Positions 17,906 through 25,109 of a stretch of 31,959 nucleotides of DNA are shown piece by piece. Origin of the DNA: Desulfuromonadaceae bacterium UBA5613. Lineage in GTDB: Bacteria > Desulfobacterota > Desulfuromonadia > Desulfuromonadales > UBA2197. Made by a program: the position numbers and the translations under genes. The notes under the pieces were generated by a model that was not told the DNA's origin, did not search any database, and saw only the letters and a list, made by a program, of their open reading frames with translations. The stretch spans positions 1-31,959 of the forward strand of contig DIKR01000003.1 of NCBI GenBank assembly GCA_002424625.1. The letters run 5' to 3'. Position 1 is the first letter of the stretch; each line of letters starts with the position of its first letter.

Positions 17906-19292
17906 AGAACTTGGCACTCCCCGGGGTGCGCGGAAAGGGGATGACATCACGGATATTCTCCATCCCTGACAGGTACATGATCAGCCGTTCAAAGCCGAGA
18001 CCAAAGCCGGCGTGCGGACAACTCCCCCAGCGCCGGGTTTCGAGATACCACCATAATGCTTCCTGGGACACCCCCTTGCGTGTCATCTGCGCCCGCAGCA
18101 CCTCCTCCCGTTCTTCCCGTTGACTACCGCCGATAATCTCACCGACGCGCGGCACCAACAGATCCATCGCTGCGACAGTGCGCCCATCGTCACTCAGGCG
18201 CATGTAGAAGGCTTTGAGCTCGGCCGGATAGTCGGTGACAAAGAGCGGCCCGCCGATGATCTTCTCGGTGAGGAAGCGTTCGTGTTCGCTCTGCAGATCG
18301 CAGCCCCAGGCGACCGGATATTCGAAGGATTTGCCGCTGCGCAGCAGGCGCTGCACCGCCTCGCTGTAGGTCATGGTGGCAAAGGAGGCATTGGCGAGGG
18401 TTTCGAGGCGGACGATAAGCCCCGGTTCAATGCGGTCGTTAAAGAAGCTCAGATCTTCGCCGCATTCATTGAGGGCAAAGGTGACGAGGTAACGGAGGAA
18501 GTCCTCAGCCAGGGCGCAGTCATCGCTGAGATCGGCAAAGGCCATCTCCGGTTCGATCATCCAGAACTCGGCAGCGTGGCGGCTGGTGTGGGAATCCTCG
18601 GCGCGGAAGGTCGGCCCGAAGGTGTAGATGTCGCCGAGGGCGAGGGCGCAGAGCTCCCCTTCGAGCTGGCCGGAGACGGTAAGGCCGGTCTTTTCTCCAA
18701 AAAAGTCGGCTTTCCAGTCGATCTCCCCGTCACGCAGGGGCGGCGCTTGCGGGTCGAGAGTGGTGACACGGAAAAGTTCTCCTGCCCCTTCACAATCGCT
18801 GGCAGTAATGATCGGGGTATGGACATAGGTGAAGCCGCGCTCGCGGAAGAAGCGGTGCACAGCAAAAGACAAGGCGCTGCGCAGGCGGAAGACCGCACTG
18901 AAGGTATTGGCGCGGGGGCGAAGATGGGCAATGGAGCGGAGATATTCGAGCGAGTGCCGCTTCTTCTGCAGCGGGAAGGTCTCGTCGGCCGGGCCGAGGA
19001 GGGTGAGGGCGGTGGCGCGCAGTTCCCAGGCCTGGCCGCTGGCCGGGGAGGGGAGGAGTTTCCCTGATACCGTCAGGCAGGCGCCGGTGCCGAGTCCGGC
19101 CGCATCAAGACCGGCCAGATCAGGGGATGCGACGATCTGCAACGAGGTCAGGCACGAGCCGTCATTGAGTTCAATAAAGGCGACCTCTTTGCCGCGACGA
19201 ATGGTTCGTACCCAGCCGCAGACGGTGACCGCAGGCTGACTGGTTGTCTTGGTCAGGAGATCTTTGATACGGACTCGGTTCATTCTTGTCAT
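17904..19292 (-). CDS. asnS: Asparaginyl-tRNA synthetase
   Basis: This is a 462-residue class IIb synthetase that charges tRNA-Asn. The N-terminal OB fold (GWVRTIRRGKEVAFIELNDG, about 26-45) binds the anticodon. The catalytic domain has class II motif 2 FRAEDSHTSRHAAEFWMIEP starting at residue 229 and motif 3 GFGLGFERLIMYLSGMENIR near the C-terminus, ending in a PFPRTPG sequence. The last segment is AsnS-like rather than AspS-like. The start at 19292 is chosen because GGGAGGT lies six bases upstream; upstream in-frame starts at 19334 and 19319 lack this. It lies 40 bases after a strong hairpin downstream of ilvE. That leaves little room for its own promoter. Confidence 0.95.
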   Translation of the reverse strand: MTRMNRVRIKDLLTKTTSQPAVTVCGWVRTIRRGKEVAFIELNDGSCLTSLQIVASPDLAGLDAAGLGTGACLTVSGKLLPSPASGQAWELRATALTLLGPADETFPLQKKRHSLEYLRSIAHLRPRANTFSAVFRLRSALSFAVHRFFRERGFTYVHTPIITASDCEGAGELFRVTTLDPQAPPLRDGEIDWKADFFGEKTGLTVSGQLEGELCALALGDIYTFGPTFRAEDSHTSRHAAEFWMIEPEMAFADLSDDCALAEDFLRYLVTFALNECGEDLSFFNDRIEPGLIVRLETLANASFATMTYSEAVQRLLRSGKSFEYPVAWGCDLQSEHERFLTEKIIGGPLFVTDYPAELKAFYMRLSDDGRTVAAMDLLVPRVGEIIGGSQREEREEVLRAQMTRKGVSQEALWWYLETRRWGSCPHAGFGLGFERLIMYLSGMENIRDVIPFPRTPGSAKF

Positions 19293-19332
19293 TACAACCT
19301 CCCGGCGATTCAGCTCCATCCAACTGGTAAGC

Positions 19333-19366
19333 AAACGGGGCGGCTCAATGCTGAGTCGCCCCGTTT
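19333..19366 (-). terminator. Hairpin between ilvE and asnS
   Basis: On the - strand AAACGGGGCGACTCA pairs with TGAGCCGCCCCGTTT across a GCAT loop, a 15-bp stem with one mismatch or wobble. The downstream tract is GTTTGCTTACC, which is weak. It may terminate ilvE partially and leave asnS to read-through, or act as a processing site. Confidence 0.6.
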
Positions 19367-19391
19367 ATGAGTCGTTACGCAAAAACACAAA

Positions 19392-20459
19392 TCAGAAGAT
19401 CTCGTTCCAGCCGTGCTGATCCGCGACCCGGCCATTCTGGATGGCGGTGAGGGTTTGATAGAGTTTCATGGTCAGGTCTCCGATACTCTTGCCGTCGCCG
19501 AAGGTGACGGTGCGATCGCGATAGGTGAACTGGCCGACCGGCGAGACGACGGCAGCGGTGCCGGTGCCGAAGGCTTCGGTGAGGCGACCGCTGGTCACGC
19601 CGTCGAGGATCTCGTCGATGGAGAGGGCGCGTTCTTCAATGGTCAGTCCGAAATCCTTGACCAGGGCCAGGACCGAGCGGCGGGTGATGCCGTCGAGGAT
19701 CGTCCCTTTGAGCGGGGAGGTGACGACCTTGCCGTCGTAGAGGAAACAGATGTTGGAGCTGCCGACCTCTTCAACATATTTGCGCTCCACCCCATCGAGC
19801 CAGAGGACCTGATCAAAGCCCTTTTTGGCCGCCTCCTGCGAGGCCTTGAGGCTGCTGGCGTAGTTGCCGCCGGTCTTGGCTTCGCCGGTTCCGCCGGGAG
19901 CGACGCGGACATATTCGTCGGAGATCCAGATCTTGACCGGGGCGAGGCCGCCGGAATAGTAGGCGCCGACCGGCGAAAGGATGACGTAACAGAGATAGGT
20001 CTCGGAAGGGCGGACACCGAGGTAGGGATCGGTGGCGATCATCGTCGGCCGGATGTAGAGACTTGTCCCCTCACTCTGCGGAATCCAGCCTTCTTCGAGC
20101 TTGACCAGCTCTTTGATGGCCTTGAGGAAGAAGTCTTCATCAACAGTCGGCATGCTCATCCGCTCAGCGCTGCGGTTAAGACGGCGGATATTATCCTGGG
20201 GGCGAAAAAGGGCGATCTGTCCACCCGAGCGGCGAAAGGCTTTTAATCCTTCAAAGATCTCCTGAGCATAATGCAGCACCGCGCAGGCGGGATCGAGGGC
20301 AAAGGGGCCGTAGGGCTCGATGCGGGCGGAGTGCCAACCGAGATCGACACTGTACTCCATGACGAACATCCGGTCGGTAAAGAGCTTGCCGAAACCGAGT
20401 TTCGATTCGTCAGTGTATTTCGGTTTAGGTGAAGTCAGGGGGTGAATTTTGATATACAT
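19392..20459 (-). CDS. ilvE: Branched-chain amino acid aminotransferase
   Basis: This is a 355-residue PLP enzyme of fold type IV and the larger, eukaryote-like BCAT subgroup. It transaminates the 2-oxo acids of leucine, isoleucine and valine. Diagnostic features are LHYAQEIFEGLKAFR, IRPTMIATDPYLGV, the Schiff-base lysine K195 in GTGEAKTGGNYASS, and SSNICFLYDG. The start at 20459 has GGAGG five bases upstream; the in-frame ATG at 20471 lies before this site and is rejected. It is transcribed toward asnS. Confidence 0.95.
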   Translation of the reverse strand: MYIKIHPLTSPKPKYTDESKLGFGKLFTDRMFVMEYSVDLGWHSARIEPYGPFALDPACAVLHYAQEIFEGLKAFRRSGGQIALFRPQDNIRRLNRSAERMSMPTVDEDFFLKAIKELVKLEEGWIPQSEGTSLYIRPTMIATDPYLGVRPSETYLCYVILSPVGAYYSGGLAPVKIWISDEYVRVAPGGTGEAKTGGNYASSLKASQEAAKKGFDQVLWLDGVERKYVEEVGSSNICFLYDGKVVTSPLKGTILDGITRRSVLALVKDFGLTIEERALSIDEILDGVTSGRLTEAFGTGTAAVVSPVGQFTYRDRTVTFGDGKSIGDLTMKLYQTLTAIQNGRVADQHGWNEIF

Positions 20460-20496
20460 AAACGCCTCCATGCAATGAATTTGACTTGAGATTTTT

Positions 20497-20525
20497 TATG
20501 TAACACAGCGACCGGCCGCTGGCAA
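20497..20525 (-). promoter_or_regulatory. Weak candidate promoter for ilvE
   Basis: On the - strand TTGCCA (20525-20520) is followed after 17 bases by TACATA (20502-20497). The -35 is good, but the -10 matches only three of six positions. Position, about 40 bases upstream of the ilvE ATG, is suitable. Confidence 0.25.
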
Positions 20526-20542
20526 GGACGAAAAAAAGGGCT

Positions 20543-21430
20543 CTAAAGACGCCAGCGGTCATGGACCCAGAACCACTGCTCCGGACTCCTTCGTACCGCG
20601 GCCTCGATCTGGTCGGTGAGGAGTTGCGTTGCGGCAATCACCGTTTCCGCTGTTGGATTCTCTTCCTGCGGGAAGGTGATCATCGGCGCAAAAGCGATTT
20701 CGTAACGGTGGTCCGGGAGGCGGCGACTGAAGGCCGGGACAATCGGCGTCCCCTGCTTGATCGCCATCAAGGCGATGATCGGCGTGGCATTGACCGGTCG
20801 GTTAAAGAAATTGACAACGACCCCTTCACGCCGCGAAACCCGCTGGTCAATGAGAACAGCAACGGCGCGGTTGTCGCCCAGGGAGCGGAGGATTTTGCGG
20901 GCCGCGCGTTTCTTTTCGATGGCGCGGGTGCCGGTGGCTTCACGCAGCGCCAGAATACGCTTCTCGACATAGGGATTTTTCATCTGCTTGTAGATTAAAT
21001 CGGTGGGGATGCCGTGCAGCGGCAGCAAAATGCAGCCCGCTTCCCAGAAACCGATATGGCCGGTGAGGAGAAAACAGCCTTTTTTCAGCGCCAGCGCCTG
21101 CTGCACTTCTTCGATGCCGCTGACCTCAAAGGAGTTTTTGACCGTTTGCGGATGGCGATAAAGGTCGAGGCGCAGCATCTCGATTCCGGTGAGACCCAAT
21201 TGACGAAAATTTTCCCGCAGCAGCCCCTGGCATTCTTCTTCGCTCTTTTCCGGAAAGGCGAGGCAGAGATTGACCAGCGCCTTGCGGCGGCGCCGCGGCT
21301 GGGCAAAATAGATCAAGGTGCCGAGCGATCTCCCCAGCAACAACGCCAGCGGCAGCGGCAGAATACGGATAAAGGTGGAGAGGAGGAGAAAGAGGAGATA
21401 TTCGCTTTGGTATCGAAGAGTTTTATGCAT
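20543..21430 (-). CDS. Lipid A biosynthesis acyltransferase (LpxL/HtrB family)
   Basis: The protein has 296 residues. It adds a secondary acyl chain to the Kdo-lipid A precursor at the cytoplasmic face of the inner membrane. One N-terminal membrane anchor (about 10-32) is followed by the acyltransferase domain with the catalytic HX4E motif H125-E130 in LLTGHIGFWEAG. A C-terminal signature QWFWVHDRW is also typical. The open frame reaches further upstream, but the start at 21430 is preferred. It has GAGGAG just upstream, lies eight bases after the M16 peptidase stop, and gives the family's normal length. Whether it is the lauroyl (LpxL) or myristoyl (LpxM) type enzyme cannot be read from sequence, so no symbol is given. 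Confidence 0.9.
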   Translation of the reverse strand: MHKTLRYQSEYLLFLLLSTFIRILPLPLALLLGRSLGTLIYFAQPRRRRKALVNLCLAFPEKSEEECQGLLRENFRQLGLTGIEMLRLDLYRHPQTVKNSFEVSGIEEVQQALALKKGCFLLTGHIGFWEAGCILLPLHGIPTDLIYKQMKNPYVEKRILALREATGTRAIEKKRAARKILRSLGDNRAVAVLIDQRVSRREGVVVNFFNRPVNATPIIALMAIKQGTPIVPAFSRRLPDHRYEIAFAPMITFPQEENPTAETVIAATQLLTDQIEAAVRRSPEQWFWVHDRWRL

Positions 21431-21438
21431 GCCGCTCC

Positions 21439-22764
21439 TCAGAGCCCCTTGGTTGTGGCGGTCGGTTCGTTCCTGGTGCCGTAGTCGTTGAGGAGGGTGG
21501 CAATCTCTCCCTGATCGCGGCGGCGGAAGGGGCCGACGACGGCCAGCTTCAAACGCTGCGGGGTGAACAGTTCCAATGCTGTCCTTTGCAAAGAGTCGGC
21601 AGTGATGGCAATGACCGCTTGACGATCGTCTTCCGTTGTCCGCAGGGTGCCGCATAACTCCCCCCAACCGTAGCGGGTCGCCATTTCGTCGGTATGATCC
21701 TGCGAGAAATCAAGATCGTAAAGATAGGTGGCCTTGAGTCGCTCCAGTTCTTCTGCACTGACCGGGATGGTGCGAATCTCGGTCAGGACATTGAGGACTT
21801 CCCGGATCGCTGCCACCAGATTCTCCGGCGCGACGGCGAGGTCGATAGAGAGACAGCCGCTCTCGGCAAAGAGGGACAGGGCGGCGTCGACACTGTAGGT
21901 CAGACCCAACTCTTCGCGCAGACGCAGCAGGAGACGAGAAGTGCCGCCGCAGGTGAGAAGGCGGCGCAGGACGCGCAGCTCCATCTGCCGTGCATCGCTG
22001 CGTCCCGGCAAACGAAAGGCGAGTTGAACGCCGACCTGTGAATCGGAATCGTGCACCCAGACACTTTCCGGTCCGGCCTTCTCTTTCGCCGGTTCCGACC
22101 AGGGGAGGGGGAGCGGCGCCGACTGGCCTTGCCAGTCGGCAAAGGCGGCAGCGATCGCCTGCTGTGCGGCTGTGTGCGTCATCGCGCCGGCCACGGCAAT
22201 CACCGTATTGTGCGGCGTGTAGAAGGTCTGGTGGTGACGCTGCAGGGCGGCAATGCTCATCGCCGCCAGCGAGTCGCGGGTGCCGATCGTCGGCTGGCTC
22301 AAGGGATGGTCGGGCCACAGGAGGCGTGAGGTCAGGTTGTCGGCATTGATCTCCACCCCCTGTTCGTTATAATCCTCCAGCGCTTCTTCCATGATAATGC
22401 GCCGCTCTACTTCGATCCCCTGCAACAGCGGTCGCCGCAGCAGCGAAGCGAAGAGTTGCGCGCAGAGTTCAAGGCGATCCGGATGAAAGCGGGTGTGATA
22501 GCAGGTGGCTTCGGCATCGGTACTGGCATTGACCGCGCCGCCGATCGATTCGAAGGCGGCTTCGAGGCAGAAGCTTTTCGGATAATCTTCGGTGCCGCGA
22601 AAGAGCATGTGCTCAAGGAAGTGCGAGATCCCTCCCTCGTTTGCGGCTTCATAACGGCTGCCGACGCCGACATAACAGAGCATCTCGGCGCTGTGCAGAT
22701 GCGGCATTTCGATCGTTAACAGGCGTAAACCATTGGGGAAGCGTTCAAGATGAAATTCAGCCAT
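21439..22764 (-). CDS. M16-family zinc metallopeptidase
   Basis: This 441-residue protein belongs to the pitrilysin/insulinase family, mitochondrial processing peptidase-like branch. The inverted zinc motif HFLEH is at residues 48-52, with the third ligand glutamate around residue 127 (RRIIMEEAL), about 76 residues on, as expected. The second half holds the inactive-subunit-like M16 C domain (around RLLTCGGTSRLLLRLREELGLTYSV). No signal peptide is obvious, so a cytoplasmic location is suggested. The start at 22764 gives MAEFHLERFPNGLRLL, the normal M16 opening. Its ribosome binding site is poor. The gene is eight bases upstream of the acyltransferase and is preceded by a leader with a strong terminator. 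Confidence 0.92.
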   Translation of the reverse strand: MAEFHLERFPNGLRLLTIEMPHLHSAEMLCYVGVGSRYEAANEGGISHFLEHMLFRGTEDYPKSFCLEAAFESIGGAVNASTDAEATCYHTRFHPDRLELCAQLFASLLRRPLLQGIEVERRIIMEEALEDYNEQGVEINADNLTSRLLWPDHPLSQPTIGTRDSLAAMSIAALQRHHQTFYTPHNTVIAVAGAMTHTAAQQAIAAAFADWQGQSAPLPLPWSEPAKEKAGPESVWVHDSDSQVGVQLAFRLPGRSDARQMELRVLRRLLTCGGTSRLLLRLREELGLTYSVDAALSLFAESGCLSIDLAVAPENLVAAIREVLNVLTEIRTIPVSAEELERLKATYLYDLDFSQDHTDEMATRYGWGELCGTLRTTEDDRQAVIAITADSLQRTALELFTPQRLKLAVVGPFRRRDQGEIATLLNDYGTRNEPTATTKGL

Positions 22765-22797
22765 TGAATAAGGACCAGGATCCAGGCCGAGGCCGGA

Positions 22798-22833
22798 TAA
22801 AAAAGGAGATGAGGGGTTTTCCCCATCATCTCC
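22798..22833 (-). terminator. Strong intrinsic terminator in the leader of the M16 gene
   Basis: On the - strand GGAGATGA plus GGGG pairs with CCCC plus TCATCTCC around AAAA, with a single bulged base. It is followed by six T residues and then ATCC. It lies only 34 bases before the M16 ATG, with no complete gene between it and the divergent metF-like start. It must end either a short RNA or an attenuated leader. Confidence 0.75.
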
Positions 22834-22891
22834 GGAGCTAATGGTTGCAGGGTGGGGACCAAGGCACAGCAAGAACGCCGGGACTTTCTAT
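22801..22891 (-). ncRNA. Candidate small RNA or attenuator leader upstream of the M16 gene
   Basis: A - strand transcript predicted to start near 22891 (seven bases after a TAGAAT -10) would end at the terminator T-run near 22800, about 90 nt long. It contains no reading frame with a start. The stretch GGTCCCCA (22860-22853) can pair with TGGGGA (22825-22820), the upstream terminator arm, giving a possible antiterminator. That favours a regulated leader for the M16-acyltransferase operon over a free small RNA. I do not recognise a known riboswitch or RNA family. Confidence 0.4.
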
Positions 22892-22892
22892 T

Positions 22893-22920
22893 TTGACATT
22901 CTAGCGATTTTGACTAAAAT
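22893..22920 (+). promoter_or_regulatory. Promoter of the metF-like gene
   Basis: A consensus -35 TTGACA (22893-22898), a 16-base spacer and TAAAAT (22915-22920) form a strong sigma-70 promoter. The predicted transcript starts near 22927, about 50 bases before the ATG at 22978. It overlaps the opposite-strand promoter almost completely. Confidence 0.65.
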
Positions 22921-22925
22921 GTCAA
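22898..22925 (-). promoter_or_regulatory. Promoter for the M16 leader, face to face with the metF-like promoter
   Basis: On the - strand TTGACA (22925-22920), a 16-base spacer and TAGAAT (22903-22898) match the consensus well. Each -35 box overlaps the other strand's -10 box, inside an inverted repeat ATTTTGACAT...ATGTCAAAAT (22890-22928). Polymerase cannot occupy both at once. Confidence 0.6.
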
Positions 22926-22977
22926 AATCTTCGCGCCGCCGGCTTCTGCTGCGCGGCCTCTTTGATTGTGAGGTTCC

Positions 22978-23721
22978 ATGCCCCGTCTTTGTGTTGAACT
23001 CGTCCCCCGTGATTCCTTTTCGCTGGAACGGGAACTTGAAATTGTCCACGAGCTCTGTCCGGCCGTGCAGACCATCAACATCCCGGATCTCCTGCAATTT
23101 CCATTGCGCAGCTGGGAAGGTTGCGCCCTGGCGCAACGCTGGTTTCCAGCGACGATCCCGCATCTGCGCGCCATCGATTTTGATCTTGAAAAACCGCTGG
23201 CGATTGCCGAAACCCTCCGCCAACTCGAGATCAGCGAGGTCCTGGTCATCAGCGGCGATAAGCCCCTCGATATGTCGCGGCGTTCCTACCGCACCACCTC
23301 TTGCGAACTGATTCGGGCTCTAAAGAAAGCCCTTCCCGCCATCAAGGTCTATGCCGGCATCGATCCCTATCGTTCGGCCATTCGCGAGGAACTCGATTAT
23401 GTTCGCTTAAAGTGTGAGGCCGGCGCCGACGGCTTCTTTACCCAGCCTTTTTTCGATCTGCGTTATATGGAGATCTACCACGACCTCCTCGCCGGTCTCG
23501 ATCTTTACTGGGGGATCTGCCCGGTTCTGAGTGAGAAGAGTCGTGACTACTGGGAGAACCGTAATCAGGCCTTCTTCCCCCCGGATTTTCGCCACGATCT
23601 GGCCTGGAATCGCGATTTTGCCCGCAAATCCCTGGATTTCTCCACCCGCACCGGGGCCAACCTCTATTTTATGCCGATCCGTGCCAATTTGCAGGCTTAT
23701 CTCGGTGATCTTCTGCGCTGA
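22978..23721 (+). CDS. Short methylenetetrahydrofolate reductase-like protein
   Basis: The protein has 247 residues and resembles the MetF TIM barrel, which reduces methylene-tetrahydrofolate to methyl-tetrahydrofolate with FAD. Matching landmarks are VELVP with E7 (FEFFP in E. coli MetF), VISGDKP with D94 (the RGD segment), the long GADGFFTQPFFD (TQFFFD), GICPVL (GILPV) and LYFMPIRANL near the end. It is about 45-50 residues shorter than E. coli MetF, mainly in the first strands and internal loops. It may therefore differ in cofactor or partner use; short MetF-like proteins occur in organisms with Wood-Ljungdahl chemistry. The ATG at 22978 follows TGAGGT. It is a single-gene unit that converges with the response regulator gene. 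The symbol is left blank because a true metF may lie elsewhere. Confidence 0.75.
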   Translation: MPRLCVELVPRDSFSLERELEIVHELCPAVQTINIPDLLQFPLRSWEGCALAQRWFPATIPHLRAIDFDLEKPLAIAETLRQLEISEVLVISGDKPLDMSRRSYRTTSCELIRALKKALPAIKVYAGIDPYRSAIREELDYVRLKCEAGADGFFTQPFFDLRYMEIYHDLLAGLDLYWGICPVLSEKSRDYWENRNQAFFPPDFRHDLAWNRDFARKSLDFSTRTGANLYFMPIRANLQAYLGDLLR

Positions 23722-23738
23722 TCGGTAATGCGCGTTGT

Positions 23739-25109
23739 TTACTCGTCTTTCTCTGCCTTGAGGCCAAACTTTTCGATCCGGTAAAGGAAGGTTTTGTAGC
23801 TCATCTTCAAGAGCTTGGCCGCTTTACTGGCAACGCCGCCTGTCCGCTGCAGCGCCTTTTGCAATAAATCTTTCTCCAGCTCTTCAAAATTAAGACCTTC
23901 TTCCGGGAGATCGATACCGAGGGAGTTGATCGTTTTGCGGCCGACCAGCAGGCCACCGATGTCATCAAGAGTCAGGGTGCCGCCGTCACTGAGGAGGACA
24001 GAGCGTTCGATGACCGCTTCGAGCTGCCGGACATTCCCCGGCCAGCGATATTCGACCAGGGCCTTGAGCGCTTCGCGGCTGACATCGTTGACCCGGCGGC
24101 CGAATTCCTGGTTGTATTTGCGCACAAAGGCGGCGACCAGATCCGGGATGTCTTCGCAGCGTTCGCGCAAGGGAGGCATTTCAATGAAGACGACGTTGAG
24201 CCGGTAGTAAAGGTCTTCGCGGAAAGTCCCCTTCTCCACCTCTTCTTCGAGATTCTTGTTGGTTGCCGACAAAATACGCAGATCGACGCGGATTGTTTCC
24301 TTGCCGCCGATGCGCCGAATCTCGCGATCCTGCAGGACGCGCAGCAGTTTTGACTGCATGGTCAGCGGCATGTCGCCGACTTCATCAAGGAAGAGCGTCC
24401 CCCCTTGCGTCGCTTCGATCAGCCCTTCGCGCCGGCCAGTGGCACCGGTAAAGGCTCCGGCTTCATAGCCAAAGAGCTCGCTTTCAAAGAGATTTTCCGG
24501 GATCGCCGCACAGTTGAGCGCCGTAAAGGGGCGGCCGCAGCGGGGGCTGTTGTAATGGACGGCGCGGGCAATCAACTCTTTGCCGGTGCCGCTTTCGCCG
24601 CGGATCATGATCGTCGAGGAGGAGTCGGCAACGCGCCGCAAGATATCGACGATTTGCCGAATACGTGGTGAGACACCGACGATGCCGTCAATCTTGAAAC
24701 GACTAAAGAGTTCAGTCCGCAGGCGCAGATTCTCTTTGAGGATCCTGCTCCGTTCCGAGGCCTTCTGCACCGCAAAGAGGATCTTCTCCTTGTCGACCGG
24801 CTTGGTGAGATAATCGGCAGCGCCGAGGCGGACCGCTTCCACCGCCGAAGAGATGGTGCCGTGAGCGGTGATGACGATGACCGCCGGCGGCACGGATTTT
24901 TCCGGCAGAGATTGAAGGAATTCGAGACCGCCCATCCCTGTCATCTGCAGGTCGGTGAGGATGACCTCCGGATCGAGTTTTTTCAGCATCGCCAAAGCGA
25001 CTTCCGCCGATTCCGCCGTCTCGGTTTCATATCCTTCGCCGCTGAGGATGGTCTTTAATATTTCCCGCTGCAACGGTTCATCATCCACAACCAATATCTT
25101 GATGCTCAT
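23739..25109 (-). CDS. NtrC-family sigma-54-dependent response regulator
   Basis: The protein has 456 residues in three parts. The receiver domain (1-120) has acidic residues D9/D10, phospho-acceptor D53, T81 and K103. The AAA+ domain has Walker A GESGTGKE at 171-178, the sigma-54 contact loop GAFTGA at 218-223 and a conserved arginine-finger region. The C-terminal Fis-type helix-turn-helix is RTGGVASKAAKLLKMSYKTFLYRIEKFGLK in outline. Phosphorylation should drive oligomerisation and activation of sigma-54 promoters. Its ATG overlaps the histidine kinase stop (ATGA at 25106-25109), so the pair is translationally coupled and very probably cognate. It is the last gene of a six-gene unit whose first gene has a -24/-12 promoter. 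Confidence 0.95.
   Translation of the reverse strand: MSIKILVVDDEPLQREILKTILSGEGYETETAESAEVALAMLKKLDPEVILTDLQMTGMGGLEFLQSLPEKSVPPAVIVITAHGTISSAVEAVRLGAADYLTKPVDKEKILFAVQKASERSRILKENLRLRTELFSRFKIDGIVGVSPRIRQIVDILRRVADSSSTIMIRGESGTGKELIARAVHYNSPRCGRPFTALNCAAIPENLFESELFGYEAGAFTGATGRREGLIEATQGGTLFLDEVGDMPLTMQSKLLRVLQDREIRRIGGKETIRVDLRILSATNKNLEEEVEKGTFREDLYYRLNVVFIEMPPLRERCEDIPDLVAAFVRKYNQEFGRRVNDVSREALKALVEYRWPGNVRQLEAVIERSVLLSDGGTLTLDDIGGLLVGRKTINSLGIDLPEEGLNFEELEKDLLQKALQRTGGVASKAAKLLKMSYKTFLYRIEKFGLKAEKDE

Noticed and set aside
18120..19067. 315-codon + strand frame opposite asnS
   Set aside because: It is a shadow; asnS has complete class II motifs on the other strand.
20543..21667. Long N-terminal extension of the acyltransferase (374 residues)
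   Set aside because: The first 78 residues are His/Arg/Pro-rich, overlap the M16 gene and lack a ribosome binding site; the start at 21430 gives normal length.
22801..22891. 6S or SRP RNA gene
   Set aside because: The length and sequence do not show the conserved central bubble of 6S RNA or the SRP tetraloop motif.
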